Positions 7,436-18,496 are shown, numbered from the stretch's first letter. The stretch: DNA of 64,000 bases from Streptomyces flavotricini (GCF_020639365.1 NZ_JAINUL010000001.1:5325431-5389430), one strand, 5' to 3'. Notes: generated by a model from the sequence alone, not told the origin. Made by a program: numbers and translations.

Positions 7436-8424
7436 GCCGCGTTCGACGCGTTTTCCCTGCGCCGGGCGTCGACGCGGCCCTTGGACGGCCAGCGCACGTC
7501 CGTCGCCCAGCCCGCCAGCTCGAACCACCGGATCAGGCGGGCACTGGAGTCGACCTGGCCGCGCAGCACGCCGTGCCGGGCCGAGGTCGGGTCCGCGTGG
7601 TGCAGGTTGTGCCAGGACTCCCCGCACGAGAGGACCGCCAGCCACCACACGTTGCCCGAGCGGTCCCGGGACTTGAAGGGGCGCTTGCCCACCGCGTGGC
7701 AGATCGAGTTGATCGACCACGTCACGTGGTGCAGCAGCGCGACCCGGACCAGCGAGCCCCAGAAGAACGCGGTGAACGCACCCCACCACGACATCGTCAC
7801 CAGGCCGCCGACCAGCGGCGGGATCGCCAGCGACACGATCGTCCACAGGACGAAGTCACGCGAGATCCGCCGGATCGCCGGGTCCTTGATCAGGTCCGGG
7901 GCGTACTTCTGCTGGTTGGTCTGCTCCTCGTCGAACAGCCACCCGATGTGCGCCCACCACAGCCCCTTCATCAGGGCCGGGACCGTCTCGCCGAACCGCC
8001 ACGGCGAATGCGGGTCGCCGTCGTGGTCGGAGAACTTGTGGTGCTTGCGGTGGTCCGCCACCCAGCGCACCAGCGGGCCCTCCACCGCCATCGAGCCCAT
8101 CACGGCCAGCGCGATCCGCAGCGGCCGCTTCGCCTTGAAGGAACCGTGGGTGAAGTACCGGTGGAAGCCGATGGTGATCCCGTGGCAGGTCAGGAAGTAC
8201 ATGAACACCATCAGGCCGAGATCCAGCCAGCTCACCCCCCAGCCCCAGACCAGCGGAATGGCCGCGAGAAGCGCCAGGAAGGGAACGGTGATGAACAACA
8301 GCAGGGCGATCTGCTCCACGGACCGTTTGCTCTCGCCCCCGAGCGTCGCGGAGGGCGCGGCGGAACCGGAATCGGAATCGGAGGCCGCCGAGGCGCCTTC
8401 GATCAACTCGGGACTGGTGGTCAT
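7432..8424 (-). CDS. Membrane acyl-CoA (delta-9 type) fatty-acid desaturase
   Basis: 330 residues. Di-iron membrane desaturase with the three histidine boxes HRYFTH (about residue 84), HRKHHKF (about 121) and ESWHNLHH (about 271), and four hydrophobic segments in two pairs (ALLLFITVPFLALLAAIPLV; LGLMVFMYFLTCHGI; and two around residues 185-230). It introduces a double bond in acyl chains to adjust membrane fluidity; electrons would come from a separate reductase. ATG 8424 is chosen because AGGGG stands 7 bases upstream; the ATG at 8430 abuts the SD. The Ser/Asp-rich first 30 residues are cytoplasmic. It is first gene of a two-gene operon with the TetR regulator. Confidence 0.9.
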   Translation of the reverse strand: MTTSPELIEGASAASDSDSGSAAPSATLGGESKRSVEQIALLLFITVPFLALLAAIPLVWGWGVSWLDLGLMVFMYFLTCHGITIGFHRYFTHGSFKAKRPLRIALAVMGSMAVEGPLVRWVADHRKHHKFSDHDGDPHSPWRFGETVPALMKGLWWAHIGWLFDEEQTNQQKYAPDLIKDPAIRRISRDFVLWTIVSLAIPPLVGGLVTMSWWGAFTAFFWGSLVRVALLHHVTWSINSICHAVGKRPFKSRDRSGNVWWLAVLSCGESWHNLHHADPTSARHGVLRGQVDSSARLIRWFELAGWATDVRWPSKGRVDARRRENASNAA

Positions 8425-8475
8425 GAGCATCCCCTGAGGGTGAGGAATCGGCAGGCACCTGGCGCCTGCCCAGGC

Positions 8476-8502
8476 TACGGATGCGTAACCTACGGCATCG
8501 TA
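8476..8502. promoter_or_regulatory. Tandem TACG-N4-CGTA operator upstream of the desaturase
   Basis: Two perfect 12-bp palindromes, TACGGATGCGTA (8476-8487) and TACGGCATCGTA (8491-8502), start-to-start 15 bp, 52 to 78 bases upstream of the desaturase start. The arrangement fits two TetR dimers on overlapping faces. The co-transcribed TetR protein is the obvious candidate to bind. Confidence 0.6.
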
Positions 8503-8621
8503 AGTATGGCAAAGCCTGAGCCCGCGACAAGAGGAGCACGGCCGCGCCCGAGGCGCTCTCAAGGGCGCCCGCATCAACCCGCGCGCCGCCTGGTGAGACG
8601 TTTAGCGAGGCACGAGGCCCG

Positions 8622-8639
8622 GACACCTATCCTGGTGTC
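8622..8639 (+). promoter_or_regulatory. Palindrome around a -10-like hexamer upstream of ppc
   Basis: GACACC-TATCCT-GGTGTC: six-base perfect arms flank TATCCT, a fair Streptomyces -10 element. It lies about 160 bases upstream of the ppc start. No clear -35 hexamer is seen at 17-18 bp. The remainder of the 8503-8797 gap shows no gene. Confidence 0.4.
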
Positions 8640-8797
8640 GTCGGACAGCGCGGTCCGCACGGGCAGCCGAGCTGCGCATCAGGTGGGGGACACCCCCCTG
8701 GGCCCTCCCAGCGACAGCCGGGGAGGAGTCCAGACGCCCCCGCGCACCCCGGAGCCCACCTCCCAGTAGCGCTCGAACACTGCAAGGAGCCGCACCT

Positions 8798-11566
<2,769 letters not shown>

Positions 11567-11594
11567 GCGCTCCCGGGGCCCGTACCGGCCCGGA

Positions 11595-11640
11595 ACACGG
11601 GGAAGCCCCCGCACCGGCCGGTGCGGGGGCTTCCCCGTGT
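11595..11640. terminator. Perfect 46-bp palindromic terminator between ppc and pth
   Basis: The entire 46 bp is a perfect inverted repeat (ACACGGGGAAGCCCCCGCAC and its complement with no unpaired loop other than the centre). It serves both convergent genes. Confidence 0.85.
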
Positions 11641-11648
11641 CGCGCCCG

Positions 11649-12239
11649 TCAGGAGTTGTAGGCGGACTGGGCCCGCTCCAGGCCCTCCGCGATCAGGCAC
11701 TCCACGGAGTCCGCGGCCCGGTCCACGAACCAGTCGAGCTCCTTGCGCTCCGTGGACGAGAAGTCCTTCAGCACGAAGTCCGCGACCTGCATGCGGCCCG
11801 GCGGGCGGCCGATGCCGCAGCGCACCCGGTGGTACTCCGGCCCCATCGACTTCGTCATCGACTTCAGGCCGTTGTGCCCGTTGTCCCCGCCGCCCAGCTT
11901 CAGCCGCAGCGTCGGATAGTCGATGTCCAGCTCGTCGTGGACCGCCACGATCCGGTCCAGCGGCACCTTGTAGAAGTCGCGCAGCGCGGTCACCGGCCCG
12001 CCCGACAGGTTCATGAACGACATGGGCTTGGCCAGCACCACCCGGCGGTTCGCCGGTCCCGGCGGGCCCATGCGGCCCTCGACCACCTGCGCCCGTGCCT
12101 TGTGCGCCTTGAACTTCCCGCGCATCCGCTCGGCCAGCAGGTCCACCACCATGAACCCGATGTTGTGGCGGTTGCCCGCGTACTCCGCACCGGGGTTACC
12201 GAGGCCGACGATCAGCCACGGCGCCGCGTCGTCAGACAT
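11649..12239 (-). CDS. pth: Peptidyl-tRNA hydrolase
   Basis: 196 residues. It releases peptides from stalled peptidyl-tRNA so that tRNA can be reused; essential in most bacteria. Hallmarks are WLIVGLGNPGAEY at the N-terminus, the catalytic His in NRHNIGF, LAKPMSFMNLSG, VHDELDIDYPTLRLK, and GGGDNGHNGLKSM. ATG 12239 is supported by AAGGAG 5 bases upstream. It follows rplY on the same strand, a conserved pairing (rplY-pth) in actinobacteria, although a hairpin separates them, so readthrough probably sets the ratio. Confidence 0.95.
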   Translation of the reverse strand: MSDDAAPWLIVGLGNPGAEYAGNRHNIGFMVVDLLAERMRGKFKAHKARAQVVEGRMGPPGPANRRVVLAKPMSFMNLSGGPVTALRDFYKVPLDRIVAVHDELDIDYPTLRLKLGGGDNGHNGLKSMTKSMGPEYHRVRCGIGRPPGRMQVADFVLKDFSSTERKELDWFVDRAADSVECLIAEGLERAQSAYNS

Positions 12240-12261
12240 CCATGCTCCTTAAACGAGGACG

Positions 12262-12297
12262 ACCGCCGTCCCGCTCCCAGTGGAGCCGGACGGCGGT
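12262..12297 (-). terminator. Hairpin between rplY and pth
   Basis: 10-bp stem ACCGCCGTCC/GGACGGCGGT just downstream of the rplY stop and just upstream of the pth SD; a partial terminator or attenuator. Confidence 0.55.
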
Positions 12298-12330
12298 CGG
12301 TCAGCAAGTGCTGAGGGGGAAGGGCGAGGC

Positions 12331-12915
12331 TCAGGCCTCGTCGCCCTCGGCGGCCTCGGCGGCCGGCTCCTCGGCCTGCGGGGCGACGACCTGCAGGACG
12401 GCGGTGTCGCCGTCGACGGCCAGCGTGGTGCCGGCCGGCAGGACCAGGTCCTTGGCGTGGATGGAGGCGCCGGCCTCGAGGCCCGCGATGGAGACGGTGA
12501 CCTCGGTCGGGATGTGGGTGGCCTCGGCCTCGACCGTGATGGTGTTGAGGAGGGTCTCCAGCATGTTGTTGCCGGGGGCCAGGTCACCCTCGGTGACGAC
12601 GGCGACCTCGACGGTGACCTTCTCGCCCTTCTTGACGATCAGGAAGTCGACGTGGGAGATCGAACGCTTCAGGGGGTGCTTCTGCACGGCCTTCGGGATG
12701 ACCAGCTCGGTGCCGTCGCCCGCGATGTCCAGGGAGATCAGGACGTTCGGGGTACGCAGCGCCAGCGCCAGGCCGTGGCCCTCGACGTTGACGTGCTTCG
12801 GGTCGTTGCCGTGGCCGTAGATGACGCCGGGAACCATGGCGTCGCGACGGGCCTGGCGGGCGGAGCCCTTGCCGAAGGTGGTGCGGAGCTCGGCGGAAAG
12901 CTTGACCTCGGACAT
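12331..12915 (-). CDS. rplY: 50S ribosomal protein L25/general stress protein Ctc
   Basis: 194 residues, the long two-domain form. The N-terminal L25 domain (LSAELRTTFGKGSARQARR; VPGVIYGHG) binds 5S rRNA; the C-terminal TL5/Ctc beta domain (HVDFLIVKKGEKVTVEV; PTEVTVSIAGLEAG) ends in an acidic Glu/Ala tail. ATG 12915 has GAGGAG/AGGAG 7 bases upstream, which rules out the longer open frame extending to 13074. It lies downstream of prs but is separated from it by a terminator-like hairpin, so it probably has its own promoter in 12916-13010. Confidence 0.95.
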   Translation of the reverse strand: MSEVKLSAELRTTFGKGSARQARRDAMVPGVIYGHGNDPKHVNVEGHGLALALRTPNVLISLDIAGDGTELVIPKAVQKHPLKRSISHVDFLIVKKGEKVTVEVAVVTEGDLAPGNNMLETLLNTITVEAEATHIPTEVTVSIAGLEAGASIHAKDLVLPAGTTLAVDGDTAVLQVVAPQAEEPAAEAAEGDEA

Positions 12916-13014
12916 GCTCACTCCTCGTGGGGTGACGGAAATTGGACGACGGTCACCCGGCCTGAACGGCCTGCTACGAAGAGCGCGTCGATAACGGAGC
13001 ACCGGCACCGAAAA

Positions 13015-13071
13015 GGTGCGGCCTCCCTCGCCGAGCAACTCGTGGAGTCTACCCGGCGCGGAGGCCGCACC
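13015..13071 (-). terminator. Terminator after prs
   Basis: 12-bp perfect stem GGTGCGGCCTCC/GGAGGCCGCACC with a 33-nt loop; on the minus strand the distal arm is followed by TTTT. Confidence 0.6.
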
Positions 13072-13094
13072 CAAAAGGATCTCTGCGCTACCGG

Positions 13095-14072
13095 TTACTG
13101 CTGCTCTTCGAACAGGCTGGTGACCGAGCCGTCCTCGAAGACCTCGCGCACCGCGCGCGCGACCATCGGGGCGATCGACAGGACCGTGATCTTGTCGAGC
13201 TCCAGGTCGGACGGGTCCGGCAGGGTGTTCGTGAAGATGAACTCGCTGACCTTCGAGTTCTTCAGGCGGTCCGCCGCCGGCCCCGAGAGGATGCCGTGCG
13301 TGGCCGTCACGATGACGTCCTCGGCGCCGTGCGCGAAGAGCGCGTCGGCAGCGGCGCAGATCGTGCCACCCGTGTCGATCATGTCGTCGACCAGGACGCA
13401 GACGCGGCCCCGGACCTCACCGACGACCTCGTGGACCGTCACCTGGTTCGCGACGTCCTTGTCGCGGCGCTTGTGCACGATCGCCAGCGGCGCGTCCAGG
13501 CGGTCGCACCAGCGGTCGGCGACGCGCACGCGGCCGGCGTCCGGGGAGACGATCGTCAGCTTCGAGCGGTCCACCTTGGCGCCCACGTAGTCCGCGAGGA
13601 CCGGCAGGGCCGACAGGTGGTCCACCGGGCCGTCGAAGAAGCCCTGGATCTGGTCCGTGTGCAGGTCGACCGTGAGGATGCGGTCCGCACCCGCGGTCTT
13701 CAGCAGATCGGCGACCAGGCGGGCCGAGATGGGCTCGCGGCCCTTGTGCTTCTTGTCCTGGCGGGCGTACCCGTAGGAGGGGATGATCACGGTGATGGAG
13801 CGGGCCGACGCGCGCTTCAGCGCGTCGATCATGATCAGCTGCTCCATGATCCACTTGTTGATCGGAGCCGTGTGGCTCTGGATCAGGAAGCAGTCCGCGC
13901 CACGAGCCGACTCCTGGAAGCGGACGTAGATCTCACCGTTCGCGAAGTCGAAAGCCTTGGTCGGCACGAGGGCGACGCCCAGCTGATGCGCAACCTCCTC
14001 GGCCAGCTCGGGGTGGGCGCGGCCGGAGAAGAGCATCAGCTTCTTCTCGCCGGTCGTCTTGATCCCGGTCAC
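13095..14072 (-). CDS. prs: Ribose-phosphate pyrophosphokinase (PRPP synthase)
   Basis: 325 residues, class I. It transfers pyrophosphate from ATP to ribose 5-phosphate, giving PRPP for nucleotide, His and Trp synthesis. Motifs: MLFSGRAHPELAEEVA, FANGEIYVRFQES, the flexible-loop region YGYARQDKKHKGREP, LTVDLHTDQIQGFF (PRPP synthase signature), and the PRPP-binding loop VLVDDMIDTGGTI. GTG 14072 has GAGGAG 8 bases upstream. It follows glmU on the same strand after 145 bases, an order common in actinobacteria. Confidence 0.96.
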   Translation of the reverse strand: MTGIKTTGEKKLMLFSGRAHPELAEEVAHQLGVALVPTKAFDFANGEIYVRFQESARGADCFLIQSHTAPINKWIMEQLIMIDALKRASARSITVIIPSYGYARQDKKHKGREPISARLVADLLKTAGADRILTVDLHTDQIQGFFDGPVDHLSALPVLADYVGAKVDRSKLTIVSPDAGRVRVADRWCDRLDAPLAIVHKRRDKDVANQVTVHEVVGEVRGRVCVLVDDMIDTGGTICAAADALFAHGAEDVIVTATHGILSGPAADRLKNSKVSEFIFTNTLPDPSDLELDKITVLSIAPMVARAVREVFEDGSVTSLFEEQQ

Positions 14073-14110
14073 AGCACAGTCTCCTCAGACGTGTTGAAAG
14101 CTGCTCGCCC

Positions 14111-14135
14111 CCGTGTGCGTCCGTCCCGCACACGG
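14111..14135 (-). terminator. Hairpin between glmU and prs
   Basis: 9-bp perfect stem CCGTGTGCG/CGCACACGG, 7-nt loop; could terminate or attenuate glmU transcripts before prs. Confidence 0.35.
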
Positions 14136-14217
14136 TGAGCCAGCCGAATTGCGTGCACCTATCACGGTACGCCCTGCCGGGCCTACCTGTTTCCGGTCAG
14201 TTCACCTCAACGAGGCC

Positions 14218-15663
14218 TCAGCGGGGGTCGGAGTCTTCCCGGACCACCGACTGGGCCGCCGTCGCCGCGGCGCTTCCCGGACGCTTGCGGGCCACCCAGC
14301 CCTCGATATTGCGCTGCTGACCGCGTGCCACGGCCAGCGCGCCCGGCGGGACGTCCTTCGTGATCACCGAACCGGCGGCCGTGTACGCGCCGTCCCCGAT
14401 GGTGACGGGCGCCACAAACATGTTGTCCGAGCCCGTCTTGCAGTGTGAGCCGACGGTGGTGTGGTGCTTGTGCTCGCCGTCGTAGTTCACGAACACGCTC
14501 GCGGCGCCGATGTTCGTGTATTCGCCGATCGTCGCGTCGCCCACGTACGACAGGTGCGGCACCTTCGTGCCCTCGCCGATCGTCGCGTTCTTCATCTCCA
14601 CGTACGTGCCGGCCTTCGCCTTCAGGCCCAGGTTCGTACCGGGACGCAGGTACGCGTACGGGCCGACGGACGCCGACTCGCCGATGACCGCCGTGTCCGC
14701 CACCGTGTTGTCCACGCGCGCCCGCGGGCCCACCTGCGTGTCCTTGAGGCGCGTGTTCGGGCCCACCTCGGCGCCCTCGGCGACGTGCGTCGCGCCGAGC
14801 AGCTGCGTACCGGGGTGGATCAGGGCGTCCTGCCCGAAGGTCACCGTCACGTCCACGAACGTGCTCGCGGGGTCGACGACCGTCACGCCGGCGAGCATCG
14901 CCTGCTCGAGGAGGCGGGCGTTGAGCAGCGCGCGGGCCTCGGCGAGCTGGACGCGGTTGTTGATCCCGAGGATCTGGCGGTGGTCGCCACCGACGGCCGC
15001 GCCGACGCGGTGACCGGCCTCGCGCAGGATGCCGAGCACGTCGGTGAGGTACTCCTCGCCCTGGCTGTTGTCCGTGCGCACCTTGCCGAGGGCGTCCGCG
15101 AGGAGGGCGCCGTCGAAGGCGAAGACCCCGGAGTTGATCTCCCGGATCGCGCGCTGGGAGTCCGTGGCGTCCTTGTGCTCGACGATGGCCGTGACGGCGC
15201 CGTCCGCGCCGCGGATGATCCGGCCGTAGCCGGTGGAGTCCGGCACCTCGGCGGTGAGCACGGTGACGGCGTTGCCGTCGGCCTCGTGCGTCCGCGTGAG
15301 CTGAGCGAGGGTCTCGCCCGTCAGCAGGGGGGTGTCGCCGCAGACGACGACCACGGTGCCGCTCTGCTGGCCGCCGAGCTCTTCGAGGGCCATGCGGACG
15401 GCGTGTCCGGTGCCGTTCTGCTCGTGCTGGACGGCGGTGCGGACGCCGGCGTCGATGTCGGCGAGGTGCGCGGTGACCTGCTCGCGGGCGTGGCCGACGA
15501 CGACCACGAGGTGTTCGGGGTCCAGCTCGCGCGAGGCGGCGACGACGTGGCCCACGAGCGAGCGCCCGCAGATGTCGTGCAGAACCTTGGGAGTGGCCGA
15601 CTTCATGCGGGTGCCTTCACCCGCTGCGAGTACGACGACGGCTGCCGGGCGGTTGGCGCTCAC
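14218..15663 (-). CDS. glmU: Bifunctional UDP-GlcNAc pyrophosphorylase/GlcN-1-P acetyltransferase
   Basis: 481 residues. It makes UDP-N-acetylglucosamine for peptidoglycan. The N-terminal nucleotidyltransferase has VVVLAAGEGTRMKS, VVVVCGDTPLL, and YGRIIRGADGAV; the C-terminal left-handed beta-helix has hexapeptide repeats and the acetyltransferase residues in YVEMKNATIGEGTKVPHLSY and NYDGEHKHHTTVG. GTG 15663 is chosen because homology starts right there and a GAAGGG is upstream; longer open frames read into the tRNA. It lies downstream of tRNA-Gln on the same strand. Confidence 0.96.
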   Translation of the reverse strand: MSANRPAAVVVLAAGEGTRMKSATPKVLHDICGRSLVGHVVAASRELDPEHLVVVVGHAREQVTAHLADIDAGVRTAVQHEQNGTGHAVRMALEELGGQQSGTVVVVCGDTPLLTGETLAQLTRTHEADGNAVTVLTAEVPDSTGYGRIIRGADGAVTAIVEHKDATDSQRAIREINSGVFAFDGALLADALGKVRTDNSQGEEYLTDVLGILREAGHRVGAAVGGDHRQILGINNRVQLAEARALLNARLLEQAMLAGVTVVDPASTFVDVTVTFGQDALIHPGTQLLGATHVAEGAEVGPNTRLKDTQVGPRARVDNTVADTAVIGESASVGPYAYLRPGTNLGLKAKAGTYVEMKNATIGEGTKVPHLSYVGDATIGEYTNIGAASVFVNYDGEHKHHTTVGSHCKTGSDNMFVAPVTIGDGAYTAAGSVITKDVPPGALAVARGQQRNIEGWVARKRPGSAAATAAQSVVREDSDPR

Positions 15664-15773
15664 GGGTGTGCCCTTCGGCTTCGGGTGGTGGACCCGTGAA
15701 GGATACCGGGGGGCCGCACCCCGGAAACGAAGCCGGGTCCCGACCGACCGGTCAGGACCCGCGTGTACAAGAG

Positions 15774-15845
15774 CTCCCCCGCCAGGACTCGAACCCGGAC
15801 ATAAGGCACCAAAAGCCTCAGTGCTGCCAATTACACCACAGGGGA
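15774..15845 (-). tRNA. tRNA-Gln (anticodon UUG)
   Basis: 72 nt on the minus strand. Acceptor stem TCCCCTG/CGGGGGA, D-arm GTGGTGTAATTGGCAGCAC, anticodon loop TTTTGGT giving UUG (plus positions 15810-15812), T-loop GTTCGAGTC, discriminator G. CCA is not encoded. It is immediately upstream of glmU. Confidence 0.95.
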
Positions 15846-16013
15846 TCATTCCGACTAAACCGGATATTACTGCCTGGTGGTCGAGTCGACGGCACCTACT
15901 ATGCCGCACCACCGCCCCTCGATGCGACGGTAAAGATCGGCGCTTTGCGTCGCCTTCGGTCTGCCGGAATTCGGTTCGCCTGTGCGCCGGGGGCGCTGCG
16001 TACGCTGGACGGC

Positions 16014-17405
16014 ATGACCGATACGGGGGAAGAGCAGGGCGGGGCCGGGCGCGACGGGCCGTGGTGGTGGGACCGGCCGCGGGGGGCCGTGCTCGATGTG
16101 GGGCTGGCGGCGGTCTCGGCCGTCGAGTGCGCCGTCGAGGGGGTGCCCTTCGCGCGCGAGGCCGGGCTCCCGGTGCCGGTCGGGGTGCTGTTCGGGCTGC
16201 TCGTGGGCTCCACGCTCGTACTGCGGCGGCGCTGGCCGATCGCCGTGGTGCTGGTCGGGATCGCCGTGTCGCCGGCCGCGATGGGCTTCCTGCTCGGGGT
16301 GGTCGGGCTGTACACGCTCGCCGCCTGCGAGGTGCCCCGGCGGATCACCGCGACGCTGGCCTCGATGTCGCTGGTCGCGACCCTCGTGGTGATGTACGTG
16401 CGCACCAGCGGGGACCAGGGGGCCTCGCAGTCGCTCGTCATCGTGCTGTCCGTGTTCGTGGCGGTGGCGCTGACCGTGCCGCCGGTGCTGCTCGGCCTGT
16501 ACATAGGGGCGCGGCGGCGGCTGATGGAGAGCCTGCAGGAGCGGGCGGACTCCCTGGAGCGGGAGCTGTCGCTGCTCGCGGACCGGGCGGAGGAGCGGGC
16601 CGAGTGGGCCCGTACCGAGGAACGGACGCGGATCGCGCGGGAGATGCACGACGTCGTGGCGCACCGGGTGTCGCTGATGGTGGTGCACGCGGCGGCGCTG
16701 GAGGCGGTGGCGGCCAAGGACCCGGAGCGGGCGGCGAAGAACGCCGCGCTCGTGGGGGACATGGGGCGCCAGGCGTTGACGGAGCTGCGGGAGATGCTGG
16801 GCGTGCTGCGGGCGGCGGAGTCGCCGAAGCGGGTCCCTGCCGCTGCGGCGGCAGCGGCGGCCGTGGTGCCGGTGGCCGCGCTGGTGGGTGGTTTCGAGGA
16901 CGGGCCGGGGCCCTCGCTGGCCGAGCTGGAGGCGCTGGTCGGGCAGTCGCGCGCCGCCGGGATGGTCGTGGAACTGGACGTGCGGGGTGCGGGGCCGGGG
17001 TACCCGGCGGAGGTGGAGCAGACGGCGTACCGGGTGGTCCAGGAGGCGCTGACGAACTGCCACAAGCACGCGCCGGGCGCGCGGGTGGTGGTGCGGCTGG
17101 CCCACCGGGAGGGTGAGGTGGCCATGCAGGTGGAGAACGGGCCGTGCGGGGCGGACGTGGTCCAGCCGGGCCTGCCGAGCGGGGGGAACGGGCTGGTCGG
17201 CATGCGCGAGCGGGTGCTCGGCCTGGGCGGTGTCTTCGTATCCGGCCCGACGGACGAGGGCGGCTTCAAGGTCTCGGCGGTCCTGCCGCGCGGCCCCTAC
17301 GAGGCCGTGGTGAGGCGGGTGGGCTGGAGGCCCGTGAGGAGGAGGGTGAGGGCTTCGTCCACGGCGCCGCCCAGGTACCAGTCGCCGGTGTGGTCGATCC
17401 CGTAG
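16014..17405 (+). CDS. NarL-family-type sensor histidine kinase (orphan)
   Basis: 463 residues. Four or five hydrophobic helices between about residues 20 and 165 (LFGLLVGSTLVLRRRWPIAV; FVAVALTVPPVLLGLYIGA), then a coiled linker, a HisKA_3 dimerisation domain with phospho-accepting His212 (IAREMHDVVAHRVSLM), and a HATPase domain (VVQEALTNCHKHAPGA; GNGLVGMRERVLGLGG). It belongs to the class that pairs with LuxR response regulators, but no regulator gene is adjacent; the LuxR genes at 1816 and 4063 are possible distant partners, without evidence. The last 40 residues after SAVLPRGPYEAVV are basic, unusual, and encoded antisense to the 3' end of the SUKH-3 gene (109-base overlap). A start further upstream is possible; no SD is clear. 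Confidence 0.85.
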   Translation: MTDTGEEQGGAGRDGPWWWDRPRGAVLDVGLAAVSAVECAVEGVPFAREAGLPVPVGVLFGLLVGSTLVLRRRWPIAVVLVGIAVSPAAMGFLLGVVGLYTLAACEVPRRITATLASMSLVATLVVMYVRTSGDQGASQSLVIVLSVFVAVALTVPPVLLGLYIGARRRLMESLQERADSLERELSLLADRAEERAEWARTEERTRIAREMHDVVAHRVSLMVVHAAALEAVAAKDPERAAKNAALVGDMGRQALTELREMLGVLRAAESPKRVPAAAAAAAAVVPVAALVGGFEDGPGPSLAELEALVGQSRAAGMVVELDVRGAGPGYPAEVEQTAYRVVQEALTNCHKHAPGARVVVRLAHREGEVAMQVENGPCGADVVQPGLPSGGNGLVGMRERVLGLGGVFVSGPTDEGGFKVSAVLPRGPYEAVVRRVGWRPVRRRVRASSTAPPRYQSPVWSIP

Positions 17406-17809
17406 ACGCGGCCCTCGCGGTCGATGGCGAGGTGGGAGCCGGCGTCGGCGTCGACACCGAGGGGGCAGAGCTCCGTGGACAGGGCGCGGCCGAGGTCGGC
17501 GAACGTGCGGGCGAGGTGGAGGCCCGTGAGCGGGTCGAGCCGGACGGGGGTGGGGGCTATCTGGCGGCCGGGGCCGGGCGCGGTGACGTGGAGCCCGCCG
17601 AACTCGGCCCAGGCCTCGACCGCGGCCGGGAAGACCGTGTGCCGGTGGCCGGCCGGGGTGGTGTGGTCGCGCAGCGCGTCGGCCCAGAACTCGGCCTGCT
17701 TGATGTCCCACCGGCCGGGCTCCCAGCCGGCGGTGCGCAGGGCGGTGTCCACGGCTCCCGGGAAGCGGGTGGCCGAGGAGCGGTCGTAGGAGGCGGAGGA
17801 GGTGGTCAT
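17297..17809 (-). CDS. SUKH-3 family immunity-type protein
   Basis: 170 residues, single SUKH-3-like domain: an N-terminal AVDTALRTAGWEPGRWD segment, FPAAVEAWAEFGGLHV, an APGPGRQIAPTPVRLDP stretch, then LGVDADAGSHLAIDREGRVY and HTGDWYLGGAVDEALTLLL. SUKH domains are known as immunity proteins that bind nuclease and deaminase toxins of polymorphic toxin systems. It starts 11 bases after the stop of the deaminase gene on the same strand, so the pair looks like effector plus partner. The ATG at 17809 has no SD, which fits translational coupling. Its 3' end overlaps the convergent kinase gene. Confidence 0.75.
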   Translation of the reverse strand: MTTSSASYDRSSATRFPGAVDTALRTAGWEPGRWDIKQAEFWADALRDHTTPAGHRHTVFPAAVEAWAEFGGLHVTAPGPGRQIAPTPVRLDPLTGLHLARTFADLGRALSTELCPLGVDADAGSHLAIDREGRVYGIDHTGDWYLGGAVDEALTLLLTGLQPTRLTTAS

Positions 17810-17820
17810 GGTGTGGGAGG

Positions 17821-18411
17821 TCAGGCCTTCTCTGACGCGGGGGTGAGGTCGACGGCGCGTACGCCGAAGTGGGCGAGGAGCGCTTCGCAGGAACGGCAGG
17901 GAGGTGCGTAGCTGCCGTGGAGCGGGTCGCCGTCCTCGCGGATGTGGCGCGCGGTGATCTTGGAGTGCTTCAGGGAGCGGCGCGCTTCGCCCGCGGTGAG
18001 GGGCTTGCGCGCGGCGCGCCTGCTGCGGGCGCCTTCCGCGGCCGTGAGGTGGCGGGAGAGCAGTATCGCTTCCGGGCAGCGGCCGGTGAAGCGTTCCCGC
18101 TGGCCGCTGGTGAGGGTGTCGAGGAAGTCCTGGACGAGCGGGTGCAGGGCGGGTGGCTGGTCGGCCTTGCCCGCGGTGCCGGTGAGGGTCTCGCCGCGTA
18201 CCGAGAGGGCGGCGGCGACGGTGGGCAGGATGCCGTCGCGGCGGAAGCGCAGGACGGGTGCCACGGGCCGGCCGTCGGTGCTGCTCCAGCGCAGGCGGGG
18301 GTCTCCGGCCGCGGACGATCCCCCGGCCGGCTGCCCGGCCGCCGGGTCGCCCTGGTCGCCCGGTGCCGAGGCGCCGTCGGCCCTGTCCGTGCGTGTCGCC
18401 GTGTTCTGCAT
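17821..18411 (-). CDS. YwqJ-type putative nucleic-acid deaminase
   Basis: 196 residues. A Ser/Gly/Pro-rich first 50 residues, then a deaminase-fold region with zinc-site pattern CPE at residues 112-114 (Cys ligand and catalytic Glu) and PPCRSCE with Cys172 and Cys175. This is the layout of the YwqJ-type deaminases described from toxin systems. The helix between them is Arg/Lys-rich (SRRAARKPLTAGEARR). No signal peptide, WXG100 or RHS part is present, so the protein is probably cytoplasmic. ATG 18411 has a GGGAGGGAAG run upstream. It is co-directional with the SUKH-3 gene (gap 11 bases) and divergent from the WHH-SUKH gene. Substrate is unknown; an RNA/DNA or nucleotide base is expected from the family. 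Confidence 0.75.
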   Translation of the reverse strand: MQNTATRTDRADGASAPGDQGDPAAGQPAGGSSAAGDPRLRWSSTDGRPVAPVLRFRRDGILPTVAAALSVRGETLTGTAGKADQPPALHPLVQDFLDTLTSGQRERFTGRCPEAILLSRHLTAAEGARSRRAARKPLTAGEARRSLKHSKITARHIREDGDPLHGSYAPPCRSCEALLAHFGVRAVDLTPASEKA

Positions 18412-18472
18412 GGTCGCGTCTTCCCTCCCGTGGCGGCGGTGGTGGCCGCTGTCGCGCACGCCCCCGTGCTGA

Positions 18473-18496
18473 GGGGACAGCCTGTCAAATGTCCCC
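18473..18496. promoter_or_regulatory. Dyad in the divergent promoter of the deaminase/SUKH cluster
   Basis: GGGGACA-N10-TGTCCCC, perfect 7-bp arms, in the locally AT-rich 230-base gap between divergent genes. A second perfect palindrome CGAATATTCG lies at 18516-18525. Either could bind a shared regulator of both arms of the cluster. Confidence 0.45.
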
